From Ligustrum vulgare (Eukaryota > Streptophyta > Magnoliopsida > Lamiales > Oleaceae): a stretch of DNA of 64,000 nucleotides. Where the stretch lies: contig OY743183.1 in assembly GCA_963555705.1 (NCBI GenBank), positions 26,633,932 through 26,697,931 of the forward strand, given 5' to 3'. The position numbers and the translations under genes are program-made. The notes beneath the pieces were generated by a model. The model was not told the DNA's origin, searched no databases, and worked only from the letters and a program-made list of their open reading frames with translations. Shown in pieces: positions 44,814-57,775 of the stretch (the stretch's first letter is position 1; every line of letters begins with the position of its first letter).

Positions 44814-47800
44814 CTAGTATCTAACAAACTGACCCTCGCCTTTCCCACCATACGGATTTTTCTCACTGAATCCATTCCGACTTCTTTCAACATTTTTCAT
44901 CTTCTTCCTGAATTTGGATGTGTTACTGTCGATGTTTAAGTTTACTTTGGGAGGAGATGAAAGACAGAAAGAAGCAGCCACAGCCTGCATATAGCACAAA
45001 TTACTGTCATGACGCATGAAATAATAAAATGACATTTTCATTGAATTCAAAAACTATGGTAAGTCCTTAATAGTGCTCTTTACATCCTGCACGGCACACC
45101 CCATCCTTCGGGAAGTGAGACGGTTGGCATCGAGTGATTAAGTAAGGGTTTTAAGAATATCGAGGCAGTTCTAATTAGAGGGAACTGTACCAGTTGTCCC
45201 CCAGCCTATTGCTCAGTTCATCCTCACATTTCCATTATAGTTGCACAATCAGTCCCCAATCAAACTAACTTACACCAAGTTAAAGCTCTGTTGTTTAAAA
45301 GTTTTTTTGTTTAAAAACAAAGAGTGATGTTTTCAAAGTAAACTATGCCCTTGTTTGGTTTTCTTTAAAGTTTTCTCATTTTTCTACAATACTCAATCTC
45401 AACCATTCATTTCAACCAAATTTCTACCATCCATTCTTCTAAAAATAACTATTCATTTAAAAAAAAAAAAAAAAACTTCATTTTAAACTATACCAAACAC
45501 ACTCTGTGGTTGAAAATGTGGGAAGAAAATTTGATTAAAAAATTGTTTGAGAAATGTGTAGTTTAAAAACAAGTTTGCCAAGCAGAGACTAAAGTGCCAT
45601 GTGGCCCATGTGAAAACATAACTCACCAACACTTTTCAGGGTACCAGCCCAATTTGAGAAGCAAAACAGCTTCATCAAATTGGATATCCAAGGGCCATTC
45701 TTTCTAGCTTAGCTGAACATGCTGTGTCATATCTAAAATAATAGTGATCTATCTTGAAAATTGTTTATATATTATACATTAATGTCAAAAACTGGTAAGA
45801 CCCAATGACTTTCGGGGAGTTTGAGGGATGTACAATAATTGCAATTATACTTCCACTTTAATAATAAATGCAACACACATACATATCAAGATATAGTAAT
45901 TTGGTAAATAATATTTCCAAATTGTCAAGTACCTGCATATCGAGTCGGTGAACATTAAAGATGTCCTTCATAGAATGAGAATTATAAGCTAGTATGTAAG
46001 ATCTGTATGCATCTTTAGCCGACTTGTTCAAGTAATAATTATTTGAAACCAGCTTTTCCTGCATCAGTACATATAATAAATAATTTTTACTTCCCAGGAA
46101 CTTGTGAGAACGGGAAAAAGAAATTCCGTTAGCAGTAAATATGATCAAACAGTTCTAAACAAGACTTTACCAGGTGGGATTGCACATTTGCAAGCTTCTT
46201 ATCATCAAATTCATACTCTTTCACAGGCACTTTTGCAACCTGAAATCAACAGCGACCATACTTCAGAGCCAAAAGAAAAAAGCTGAAACATTAGCTTCTA
46301 AATTTAGATGACGACTTTAGCATTGGTAAATACAATTCTTGTGACTAAACAGCCGTGAAGGTTCACAAAAAATTGATCCAAGAAAGATGCCACCACCCAA
46401 AATGGTAGTCAATCAAAAATAAATAAATAAATAATTGTGTTTCCCTTGTATAGGCCTTAATTCTACACCTGAATTTTGTATTGAGGATCCAACGAATATA
46501 GAAGCAAACTACCTCATTAGAAGAAAATTAATGTTAAGTTTTCCATTATTTAACCATTATTATTAATGAAAAATAAGTTAAACATGTGAGAGCACAAATT
46601 TTTTTCTATGGACAGATAAACATTATGCTCTTTCACACGAAAATAGTTGTCTACCTTAAGGTATCGAAGAAAATGCAACTCCTCCGGAATAAGGAAAAGC
46701 AGGGCACTCCCTTTTGCACCTTCCCCACGTGCTGTTCGACCAACTCTGTGGATATAATCCTAAAAGTAATTACATAAAACAAAGTTTAGGAGATTTCAAA
46801 CATTATTAATCAGGATATCATTTAAGAGGATATCAGCACCTTATTAGGGTCATCTGGGGGATCGAATTGTACAATCCAATCCTACAAGGAAAAAAAAAAA
46901 AATAAAATAAAATTAATCAGCAGTGGGTTCCATCATCTTACCCTAAATAAAAGCAGTGACAAAAATCTACCATAAAACGGCTGTCCTTTTTCTTCTTCTT
47001 CTATTATACAAGAGACTACCATTTTTCTATTTTTCAAACCTGGCCCAAGCATTGACCCCGGAAAAGGTAAGAGTCAGAAGTCAAAAGGTTCCACCGTGGT
47101 CGAATAGGTTGTAAAATGTAAAATAAACATTAATACACTAAGAAAATTTGTACAACAATATATCACACTTATCATGACCACCAGTTTGAAGAAAATACAA
47201 ATCCATAATGTTAATTGTAAAATTTATTATTACTCAAACTTCTTGATACATCACAAAAATAACACCAATTTCCTAAACTATAAAATATATTTTAGATTGT
47301 AAAATACGAGTATATTTAACGACCACATTATGTTGCAATACAATGAAAAGGACGGTATTAATTCACAAAGGTGCACAGTGGGTTGCGAAGGCGCACTGTG
47401 GGTTGCTGGAATGTTAACCCTGTGTTCATGTTTCATAACAAGTAGCTTATAAGTTTCTATAAAAATCTAAGCCAAAAATAATTTTAGTCACGCATTCATA
47501 TCTATTACCATTAATAATTCACATTTCGTGAGACTTCTTGCTAAAATGTTACCAATAATTTTACACGAACGCATGCTATACGATTCTCACATTGAATGGT
47601 TATTTATTTATTTATTTAATGACTCGGGTATAAAAAGCTTCATCCAACTAATCATGGAGAAGACGGCCTTCCCCCCTTGGCTCACCCTTCATATAAATCT
47701 GAATGTTGATACAGTCTGCACAATTAGAGTAGGAAAAAAAAAGCTTATAAAAAGATAACAATGACTAGCTTTAAAGAATAAGCAGCTAAGTGGTCATACT

Positions 47801-50800
47801 TGTTGTGCGTTTGGATTTAGCCCTGTTTGACAACCATTATCTGAAACTCATTATTCTAGATTACTCATTTTCAATCCAATTTACAAATTAAATATTCTGC
47901 ACATAAACTCAAATTTTTTCTTAATTTTTAACCCTACATTATCTTAAAAATCACTATTCAAAAACTCATTTTTCTAATACAAAGGTTATAAGACTAGGGT
48001 TAGCAAAAGATTTAATCACAAGTTTTTGTTCATATTAATAAGACGAACTGGTAAAACCAAGACCAGTTCATAGCTTAACCTGCCAGACACCAGTTATTTT
48101 AAATATATTTTTAGTAGTCAATTTACACCATATGACCTGACAGGATTTTGGTCCATCTCATGGTTTTTCCAGTTGAACCAGCCACTCCACTCCGGTTTTA
48201 ATACCATTGATATTTCCATAACTGTACTTGTTGGAAACAATACATTCCAGAAAAAAGGAAAAGGTTATGCCAAAGAAAGAGGGAGAGTGAAGCTATGCCA
48301 TTCTTTAATTATATACTTTTTCCATACATAATCCGTCGGTTCTTTTTTTTGACAGCGTTTATTTTATAAAGGTGAAGAAGCATACCACACCAGGGATATC
48401 AAGACCACGAGCAGCGACATCGGTACATAACAAGATACCCTTCTCCGCTTTGCAAAATTCAAAAAAGGTGGAAGTTCGTTTCGGCTGCTTTTGGTTTCGG
48501 TGGATATCAAAACAGTCTATCTGAATGTATCTAAAAAGTTCAGAATGAAATTTGACAGAACTGCACGATGAGAAGAAGACCATCAATTTCTTTGACATAT
48601 TCCTCTTCAAGAAGGAATACAGAAGGAGAAATCTTTTGGCACTTGAGACAACACAGTAGCCTTGCTGAAGCCCTTCGTTGGTGACCTATAAATGCTAACA
48701 TTTAATCAAATGGGATACAAAAAAATACCAGTTTCAACTATAATGGAAAAATAGCCAGTCAATATACCCGCTTCCTTCCATCATCCACATCAATGTAAAC
48801 AGGAGTTTTTTGAAATGATAAGCGCGCAAGATCTTCAACCTGAAATTGATAATATTTTTTAAATCCTCCAGGCAACAATAACTGAATTTTCTTTTTTCAT
48901 TTCCATCATCAATATAATAATAAAGAAAAGTGCACTTCAGCAGAAGAACGTAAGAATTTAGAATGCAGCACGACATTTTAGGAAGATAAAAGAAATTCAA
49001 AATAAAACCATGTCTTTATTTCTTGCATTCTATTTGATCTTTATTTTCCAAAAACAACATAAAATATAATTTTTATCTTATCAGTGTTAAACAAAATCAG
49101 GTTTGTTTTATTCATACCTTTTTAGTCTGTGTAGCAGAGAAAAGTGCAGTTTGTCTCTTCTGCAAGGTAAGTAACATCTCAATTAATTCACAAACAATGA
49201 AGAAGTAGCATTTAGTTATTTCATACATTATTCAGCACATATATAATATAGGACACAGTGTGACAGAATTTCTTAACTCTCAAGAAAGGGACTAGAAATA
49301 CTTAAGAGCAAAACAGAAATGGATTCATCTAATGATGATGAATAGTGTTTTCAATGGATGCCATCATGGAGTCAACATGTTAAGCCAACCATATCTACCC
49401 GAATCAGTAAACAACTTTGGATTTTCATTTTGGAATTATTTCTTGTGCAATTATCAACAGAGATCTCCCAACCTTTCATATGTGGGCACTTCATGTCCCC
49501 AACCTGCAATTTTTGTGTTTAAAAAATAAAATAAAATAAAATATATAATAATAATAAAATCTTCCCAAGTTTCCACCTCCGCTGCTGCCCCCATCCTGTC
49601 ACTGTCACCCCTTCCCTCTCCCTGGAGGAACTCACTGCCAGCAGCCCCCATCATCATCTTCCCCAAAATCGTAATGAATTACTATTGCCAGATTAAATAA
49701 GATCTTGTTATGTGACTGAGAACTTAGACTCATACGATACTACCAGTTCCGATGAAAGAAAAGGGGCTCCTAGAGCTTTGAATGTTATCTGCCAGAGACT
49801 ACTCACCCTGAGACGTAACCTTGTGCATAGCTGTTCACCTCTTCTGTTGGTCTCCACCCCTTTCAAATGGGCGAAAGTCCGATCCAGCAGAGACCTCCCC
49901 CTTTTGCCTTTTTAAAAAAAAAGGGGGGGATGTGGAATTAGTCACCGATATTTCTCTTTTCATAAGTTCACCAATTAATAACTATTAGAAGTTTCTTTCA
50001 CAAAAAATATATGTTTCGACTAAATGTTAGCCCAATACCTACAATCCTGTCGAAGGACAATTGGTGGGTATGGGTATTGCCGTATGGGTATGTGGGAGTA
50101 GAAGATGAGTGATTTTTCTTTTTCTTTTTTTCTTTTTATATATCTTCTGATTTTTCCTCACTGGATTAAATTTTCAACTAAAAATAAGGGAATAATTGTC
50201 GTTTAAACTAAACAATATGTGCAACTTATTATAGTTTTTCAGACGGAACCCCTAAGTTGAGACTCAAATACTACAGAAATTGAAGGTTGGGGACCCAAGT
50301 TCTCACTTGTACAAAGATTGCAGATCTCCAGTGCCAATTTCCCTAATTCTTTTAACGGGCAAAATCTAATCCATAGGTTACAAGATAACTTGAATATGAT
50401 AACAAACACAGCCCTCCAATTCAATAATTGCACCATGATACATCTTAATTAATGTCACGTCGCCAAAAGAAAAATGACAAAACGAGTCCCTGCAAAAAAA
50501 TTGAATCTTTCGCTGCAGGGAACTCTCAAATGACTATAAATCAGATTATATTTCCTTATCCACAGTAAGAAAACTAGGAAAAAGAAGGCTGGAGCAATTA
50601 ATTTTTCATAACCTGAAAACCCAAAATAAAATATTTGACTGCATAAATGCCCCAACGAGCATTAACTATAGGCTATAGCTGCAAGTACCTTCGGAAAAAT
50701 ATTAATGATCTGCTTCATTTCTTCTTCAAAATTTGCTTCCAAAATCCTGTCTGCTTCGTCAATCACAAGGCACTGCAAGGTCCCAAAATGTATTTAAAAA

Positions 50801-53797
50801 TTAAAAGAACATATAAATAAAGGAAGAAAATATGTCTGGATTCTGAATGCTTTAAATGTTGTAAGATTCATATCTTCAAGCATGAGCTAGTCCCTACTGT
50901 ATATTTATTCATGTTTAGTGTTCTCGAGTTGAAGAGAAATGATCTCAACCACCATGACATTCATTATAAAAGTTATGCTGCTGATACCATTCACCTTTGC
51001 ATGTTTTATAGTCTCAGTTGTTATACATAAAAGACAAATGAACCAGAACCAACAAAATTATGCAATAACAAGTTACTCGTTACCATATTTATCTGTTAGA
51101 TGTAGTGTTATTTATTTAGCACTAAGTGAAACATCATGGCCTTTCTCCTGTCATGATTTCAATGCTATATTTGGCGGACCAAGCTAATAAACTAGCTTAT
51201 AGCTGAAAAGCTAATTATGAGCTGATATAGATAATAGCGGATAACTGATAAGCTAGTTGATTGAAATAGAGTGTTTGGCAAAACTAACTAAAAAGTTAGC
51301 TCAAAAATACAAAATGACATAAAAGGACAATATATTTTAAATACCCTAATGGCATAGGGGTGTAATTTTAAAAAAATAAAAAGGCTAAAAATGGAATAAA
51401 AAATGAAAAGCTCATGGAACTTATTTGAAAAGCTTGTAAAAGTAACTTTTGAGATAAACTCTAACTTCTCAAATAAGCTCATCAACCAAACAGAACTTAT
51501 TTTAGTAGATGAAGCTTATAAGCTCTCCAAATAAGCTATAAGGCTTACCAAACATACTCCAAATCTTAAAAGACACCCTCGCAGAGCAAAATTCCACTGC
51601 CTAGAAGCAAAAGTCTGATTAATTGCCTTTGACTAGTTTTACATCAGAAATCATCCTCCAAGAAATTACCTACTGCTACAATTTTTCTTTATTTTATTTT
51701 ATTTTTTTTCACTGCTCTTTGCTAATAGGAGGACCAATTCTAACTGTAGAAAAAGAACCACTGAACCACATTATATTACTTAAGAAATATTTTGAGAAGT
51801 GTCTTTTAGAGAGAATAATGACCAACTTTTTTTCATTACAACATATTTTTATCCCAAAGATATATAAAGCAAGTTCACTCCATATTATAACAACTATATA
51901 CGTGTTATCAATGGCTGCAGGGGCAGGTAAGATAACAGTAGTTACTTATCTGCTGTGAAACTTTGTTAATGATAATCAAATTTCAGCAAAGAAAAAATAT
52001 TTATACCCGTAAGCTTTTATATACGAAGCCTTTAGCATCTTTAAGGTGGTCAAGAAGACGACCGGGTGTTGCTACTAGAAGATTAACTCCTTTGACAATA
52101 CGCTCTGCCTCTGCTCTTCGTGTGGTACCACCCATTACTAACCCAACCGTCTGTGAGTGATACTTGAGAAGGTCTTTTGCCACTGCATGTGTCTGCATCA
52201 TCAAGTTGAATTAGTGTAATAACTTCAAAAGTACAAAATGCAAATATATCTCTACAATTGAATGCTAATGAGATTCTTTTTGGGGGTGACTGGCAGGATA
52301 AGGACTCTTTGAATGTCTGAAAATCCCTGTGCATAGCCCACCCCAAGAAAACTATGCACTCAAGCATACCCAAAAACAGTGCCTACAAGGTAGGCCCAAA
52401 GAGCTGATGAGATTTGATCACATTTGTTAATTGCTAAGACATGTTTTTGTATAGCTATTCAAAATAATTTTAGAATAAACATCTTATATACCTGTATGGC
52501 CAACTCCCTTGTCGGGCAAATGACAACAACACCAGTCCCATTGCGAGGCTTGAAACTGCCATGATACAACAACTCAACAGCTGGTATCAGAAAGGCAAGG
52601 GTTTTCCCAGAACCTGTCCTTGCAGCTCCAAGAACATCTTCCTGTGACAAAAGTGGTGGAATTGCCCGAGCTTGGATCTTCAAGTAACAGAAAACTAAAA
52701 TTAGGAGCATAAATTCTTTCCTCTCCATCAATGTAAATCCAATAAGAAAAATTTATGCTCAGCAAAATATGCACATTATAAAACAATACAAATTTGTAAG
52801 TGACCAAATATGCGAAATTTAAGCATTAAGGATACAACAGATATTGGATTGGATTCAGGATAGATCCAACAGGCGACGAGCTCCCACAGCTGCGCTAGCT
52901 GGATCCGCCAGCCAGTTGGATTTTTATTTTTTATTTTCCAGATTTCGTCAATTTGATTTTGAATCCAAACTTTAACTCTATTACAGTGTTAGTCTATAGG
53001 TAGAAGATGAAGCTACCAACTTGGTCCATAACTATGGGCTTCTATTTCTTTTTTTAAAATCATTTGGGGCCTCTTAAAGGGGCCCATCAATTGAACCAAA
53101 TAAAGCTTACCCAATTCTATTACCCATAATATTCAGACTTCACACTTACAGAACGCAGCTGAGCGACCTGATTCCTCCTTGTCTTCTCTCTACAAATGCC
53201 TCCGTCGCTCCGCCCCCCGCGCTGCAGCCTGCCAGTGAGCCATTAGGTATTTTGACTAATCTTTGTGAAAATATCTATTTTGGATAATCTTTATGAAACC
53301 TGCTTGAAATTTGATAAAGCTTTGGAAATGGATATTTTGGGTGCTAATTGTGGATCTATATTACTTTTATTTTGATTATTCTGTATTTTGTGATGCAATT
53401 TTATGTTTGATTCAATCTGGAGTTTCAGTAGTAAATGATGAATTTTGATTAAGTTTCTTGAAACTATTATTTTAGGTTCTCTGTTTCACAAGCTAGAAAA
53501 ATATTTGAGGCAATTGAGCTTATGAAGGGAAGAAGAAAGAGAACAATCAAGCCTTTAATATGTATTGTTCTTATTTGAGGCACCCTTACAACTTAGAAAA
53601 TGCCTAATCATATATTAGATAGTAGCAGACAAGTAGAGAACATATTTTCTCAGAATAAACAATTTCGCTATTGCAGTTGTTGACGGTCATTGGTCAACGG
53701 TCCGCCGATCTAGCTGAACTTTGGTCTAGATCCGTCCAGGATTGGAAATAGAACAAAATTAAGTCGACAGAAAAATAAGAGATAAAAACTGAAGGCA

Positions 53798-53847
<50 letters not shown>

Positions 53848-54307
53848 AGATTATACAAAAACATTAGCTAGGGTAACAATTAATTCTCATCTTTTTTACC
53901 TCAGTCATGTACTGAAAACCAATGTCATTGATGGCATGCATTGTGGGTTCGGATAAACCTAGAGACGCAAATGTCTCCGTACTCATAATCCCACACCCAC
54001 TTCGTATCTTTCTCGCTCTCTTTACCTCCTCAACTTCTTCACTTTCATTTTCTTTTTCTTCTTTCTCATTTTGCTCCGTCTTCAATTTTTTCTTGCTTTT
54101 TTTCTTTTTTTCTCCAACTTGTTTTTCTTCTGCTTGCAGTTCTCCAATTTCCTCCCCTTCATCATCGCCTCCTTGTGATAAATATTCCTTATTCACTTCG
54201 CTTTCTGATGGAGAGTTTTTTTTGTTCCTTTTGTCCCCATTTCTTTTTCGCTTCTCCTTCATGGAACCCATAACTCTATTGTTTGGGATTTTCTCAATCC
54301 CCACCAT
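44814..54307 (-). CDS. RH27/RH51: DEAD-box ATP-dependent RNA helicase, Has1/DDX18 type (plant RH27/RH51)
   Basis: Twelve exons: 53900-54307, 52492-52677, 52007-52192, 50689-50772, 49128-49169, 48768-48839, 48386-48685, 46840-46881, 46655-46759, 46171-46239, 45933-46058 and 44814-44984. They join to 1791 bases, 596 residues; all introns are GT-AG and phase 0. An acidic/lysine-rich N-terminus of about 110 residues precedes the Q motif ([20 protein letters not shown]). Then come motif [10 protein letters not shown], Ia [11 protein letters not shown], Ib [33 protein letters not shown] and [13 protein letters not shown], a DUF4217-type region ([18 protein letters not shown]) and the tail [14 protein letters not shown], typical of Has1. 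Has1 proteins act in the nucleolus in 40S/60S maturation. No motif is missing. Introns carry repeats, for example in intron 3. The start is the first in-frame ATG. Confidence 0.9.
44985..45932 (-). repeat. MITE-like repeats in intron 11 of the helicase
   Basis: About 45290-45590 contains aaagctctgttgtttaaaag at one end and gtttgccaagcagagact at the other, an imperfect inverted repeat. In the middle, ccttgtttggttttcttta / accaaacacactc is a second pair that looks nested. Coding exons are not affected. Confidence 0.5.
51186..51560. repeat. MITE-like repeat in intron 3 of the helicase
   Basis: The segment starts near accaagctaataaactagct and ends agcttataaggcttaccaaa. It is full of agctta / taagct motifs in both orientations, so long imperfect hairpins can form. 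The ends read in from gtttggcgg and out to gtttggtaag in inverse orientation. It is non-coding. Confidence 0.5.
53800..53846. repeat. (AAT)n microsatellite in intron 1
   Basis: An uninterrupted run of the trinucleotide ata/taa over about 46 bases, close to the donor of intron 1. It is likely length-variable between individuals. Confidence 0.95.
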
Positions 54308-54453
54308 TGTAGTTGAGGAGGCTAAATTCGGGAGAGAATATCGGAAGAATTATTGAATAGGGATGCAAAGGTTTGTTCGAGGGTTTTATTGCTGGATTTT
54401 GTGTTCAACCTGAACCTTTTCGAAGCCTGGGTAAGCATAAAGAAAGCGATTGC

Positions 54454-54469
54454 AATGGGCCGGCCCATT
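54454..54469. promoter_or_regulatory. Paired Site II (TGGGCC) palindrome upstream of the helicase
   Basis: aatgggccggcccatt is a perfect 16-bp palindrome made of two TGGGCC/GGCCCA motifs back to back, about 147 bases upstream of the ATG at 54307. TGGGCC/T (Site II) motifs are known in promoters of plant ribosomal-protein and cell-cycle genes, where TCP-family factors can bind. A Has1-type helicase for ribosome assembly is a fitting target. That this acts on the gene is inference. Confidence 0.6.
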
Positions 54470-54579
54470 TAACTTTACCTCTTCTCGAAAAAAATTTGGT
54501 ATAAGTACACAAATACCGATTTGTGTTTAAATATAAGATATTTTAAAAGATATTTTAATAATGTAAAACATATTTTTAA

Positions 54580-54913
54580 AATAAGGTAAATTTTATTGGA
54601 TGAGATCGACTATGCCTTTCTGCAAATTTCTTGGAGAGACCAACTATTCTCCAGCAGCTCCAGCTCTGTTTTACTATTGAGTAGCGATCTTCCCTAGCCT
54701 GCTCTGTCAAGGTAAGCTGGTCTGATTTTCCCCATTTCGTCCACAGGGACGTTGGCAACCTAGAATTAAATTTCTTAACGGCGCTTCATCGTCGTCATCA
54801 CATCCATCTTCAAAGTTCAGGGCATAACTGAGGGGTTCATACTTGAATAAGCAGATTGATTGTTTGAGTTTGCTTTTGAGAAGAAGAAGAAGAGTAGACT
54901 GTATCGTCATCCA
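54580..54913 (-). other. Possible small gene or gene fragment
   Basis: On the minus strand an ATG at 54913 starts MDDDTVYSSSSSQKQTQTIN, followed by a possible donor (caa|gtatga). A second piece near 54590-54660 reads ELELLENSWSLQEICRKA in another frame. The text is protein-like but I cannot name a family and I cannot join the pieces with confidence. Confidence 0.25.
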
Positions 54914-55133
54914 TACCTAGAGATTGAGAATTGAGTGATAGAATGAAGATGGATGGGGTTTCGTTTTATAAACACAGCCAGACGGTGGGGAAAAGAAACA
55001 TTTTAGGTCCTACTGATGATTGGGGAATGAAACATAGCCCTTCTACTATCCTACTTAGTTCTTGGCTTCTTGTGCTGCAATTTCTAGCAGTGGAACCCTG
55101 GTGCAGTCTCATTTTTAATTTTTATTTTGAACA

Positions 55134-55475
55134 ATGGAGCAAAAGAAAATAAGAATGAGGGAATTGATAGAGGATGATATGGTGGGCGTTCTGTCGGACA
55201 AGAATCGATTTATGATTGATTTTCTGAAGAATGTTGCAAAACGAGCTGCAGAAATATTTGATAACGAAGTATTAATGTCTGGTGAAATTCACTCTAAGAA
55301 GGAAAAGAGGGAAGAAAAATTCAGTTCTTCTAAAAGCATAATGATTTCACAGAAGGAAAACGGAGAATTTGCAAGAAGGAATAATCTAAATAGCAGTACA
55401 GTTGACATCCCAGAAACTTCTGGGTTGAAAAAGAGAAAAAAAATACCTCCAAAAGCCGTTGTAATGGAGTTGTGA
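55134..55475 (+). CDS. Hypothetical protein, 113 residues, lysine-rich
   Basis: An open frame starting MEQKKIRMRELIEDDMVGVL and ending IPPKAVVMEL. It is charged, without membrane segments, with a Lys-rich C-terminal half (KKRKKIPPK). It may be a fragment of a larger gene or by-product of a repeat, since array 2 begins 60 bases later. I do not recognise a family. No promoter or splice signals support it. Confidence 0.25.
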   Translation: MEQKKIRMRELIEDDMVGVLSDKNRFMIDFLKNVAKRAAEIFDNEVLMSGEIHSKKEKREEKFSSSKSIMISQKENGEFARRNNLNSSTVDIPETSGLKKRKKIPPKAVVMEL

Positions 55476-55539
55476 AGAAAAGAACTAATATCAAACTTGA
55501 TCCTCCCCCTCCACAATTTGTAGACAGCACCAAGCAAGT

Positions 55540-56250
55540 TGTAATTAGTTACAACAATTGTAACTATTTTGCAATTTATTTATTTATTTATTTATAACTT
55601 TTTTTGCAATTAGTTACAATTATAACTAATGAATTTGCAAAACATGAAATGTTTAGAAGATGAATAATAATTCATTGGAGGTTGAACACGAGAAGGCTTA
55701 AGTTGAAATTAACTACAATTGTAACTATTTATTTACTATTATAACTTAATTGTATTTATTAAAAATACAAGTCACTTGGAATTTTATTTTTCTTTTAAAA
55801 TTAATTGAATTAATTATAAATTGTGATTATTACAGTTTGTAATTAATTACAATTGCAACTTAAATTGCATTTTGTAATAACTTATGGTTTGTAATTAATT
55901 ACAAATATAACTTAATTTCAATTTTGAAATTAGTTACAACCGTAACAAAAGGATTTGCAAATATGATAGATTTAAAAATACGAATAATAATTCATTAGAG
56001 GTTGAACACAAGAAGGCTTCAATTGTAATTAATTACAATTGTAACTAAAATGTAATTAAGTTACAATTGTAGTTGTAATTAAGGTAAATGTAACTAATTA
56101 GTTAAAATTGTAATTAATTACAAAATTGAGAGGAAGTTACAATTGTTATAGTTTACAATTAATTACAATTATAACTTTATTTCAATTTCGTAATTAATTA
56201 CAATCAAAATGAACAAGTCTTATATGACTCCATTACTATTTTTTGGTTTT
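55540..56250. repeat. Palindromic low-complexity array 2 (TTACAATTGTAA family)
   Basis: Same composition and units as array 1 at 36230-37262, including aattaattacaattgtaact and the landmarks attactattataactt and aagtcact. Within it, two blocks with cattggaggttgaacac / cattagaggttgaacac (about 55673 and 55992) occur about 319 bases apart, so there is also an internal duplication. Confidence 0.8.
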
Positions 56251-56651
56251 TACCGATCACGTGCTAATTATATTAGTGTAATTTGTAATCAGCTATCACC
56301 ATAACCGTCATTGTTGGACCATCGTCGAAGATACAATAGTTACTTTATTTCAATTTTTAATTAATTACAGTTGTTTCTCAACTTCATGATCAGTGAATTG
56401 CCAAAAATGTCGTCGGCCAATTTTTAAGTGGCCAAGCAAGGTACCTTTTCCTCGGAGAAGATGTTTACTATTCTTCAAGCATAACATGGACACCAATGTT
56501 CATGTGATCACACGTAATCTTCTCTCCCTCTTCATCCCCTGCTCCTCCCACCCACCTGTACCCACGAACACAGATATGCTCGCAAAATTTTGTTCTCCTT
56601 TTGCACAGTTTGGAAATAATTTTCTAATTCTAATATAAGTATCTCAATCGA

Positions 56652-57110
56652 TAATTGGTGATAGCAAGCACTATGCAGCTGGAAAAGCAGAATTTGTTTT
56701 CAATGGGAAAAGTACTGGGCTTAAGTATCTTAATGTGATCTTTGACAGTGGGAGCTCTTATACATAGTTTAAATCTCAGATTTACCATTCTCTAATTTCT
56801 TTGGTGAGTTGAAATTTTCTTTGTTATCACTCCTAAAGTTTCACTTCCAATTAACAAAATCACAATCCAATTTGAACTCTGCAATAGTTTTTTTAAGCAT
56901 ATGGCACGATTTTGTAGACAAAGAAAGGAATAAATGGGAAGCTAAGAGAAGCTACTGATGATCGTACTCTTCCGTTTTGCTAGAAAGGCAAGAAACCTTC
57001 TGAAAGTATACGCGATGTCAAGAAACACTTCAAGCCTCTGGCATTGAGATTTCCCAATGGTTGGAAAGCCAAACCCCACTTTGAAAGCTTCCTTCTAAGT
57101 GACTTATTGA
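56652..57110 (+). pseudogene. Asp1/nucellin-like aspartic protease, broken C-terminal part
   Basis: Plus-strand reading from about 56652 gives IGDSKHYAAGKAEFVFNGKS, TGLKYLNVIFDSGSSYT, a stop (tag), then FKSQIYHSLISLV to about 56811. After an intron-like gap the text resumes near 56920 with TKKGINGKLREATDDRTLPF, a stop, KGKKPSESIRDVKKHFKPLA and LRFPNGWKAKPHFES. FDSGSSYT is the second active-site motif (D-S-G) of pepsin-like proteases, and the order matches plant Asp1/nucellin-like enzymes. Two in-frame stops and missing N- and C-terminal parts show it is dead. Confidence 0.75.
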
Positions 57111-57775
57111 TCACTGCTTTCATATTTATTAGAAATCGAAGAAGAGTCCATATTGTTCTTGTTTTTAATGCTCATCAAAGAATTAGACTGATTATTGCTA
57201 AGAGAAACATTTGTACTTTGGTCAAGGCATCTATTTTGAAGAACACCAAAATTGACAGGGACATCCATGCACCCGTATTCAACCCATCACCGCCACCACA
57301 ACACATACACACCGCCAACCGCCAACAGTGAAGCCACCAGTCACTCTCTACTCCGATCGACACCAACGACACTGCAGCCGCCTACAGCTTCCAAAATCAC
57401 CAATTTCAACACCACCATCCACCCCCTCTACCAGATCAACCCAAGACCGATTCACATCATCACCCGTCCACAAATCAATAACCAACATTTTCCTAGCAAA
57501 GAAAATCTACATGTCTGATCAGCTGCACTTATTGGAGTCAGCGGAAGAAAGTGTAGGAGATCCAGGAAAGATGAACCGATCTCTCTTCTACAGAGATAAA
57601 GTTGGGGTTGATTTAATAAAATATTATAAAAACGCCTGATTTCAAAGATTTTAAAACAAAACATACGAGTGAGTCTAATTACCCCGAAAAAATTCACAAC
57701 ACCGACTCCACAAATACAAAGTTGAATTTCACCCCATAATGTTATATACATGCAAGGGTTAATTAGGCTTAATCA

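Noticed and set aside
49700..49930. Possible organelle-derived insertion or exon
   Set aside because: The sequence is less AT-rich than its surroundings, but I found no recognisable organelle gene and no splice-bounded frame that I could support.
53922..54356. 144-residue plus-strand frame
   Set aside because: It is the antisense of helicase exon 1, whose lysine/glutamate codons read as Ser/Phe/Leu on the other strand.
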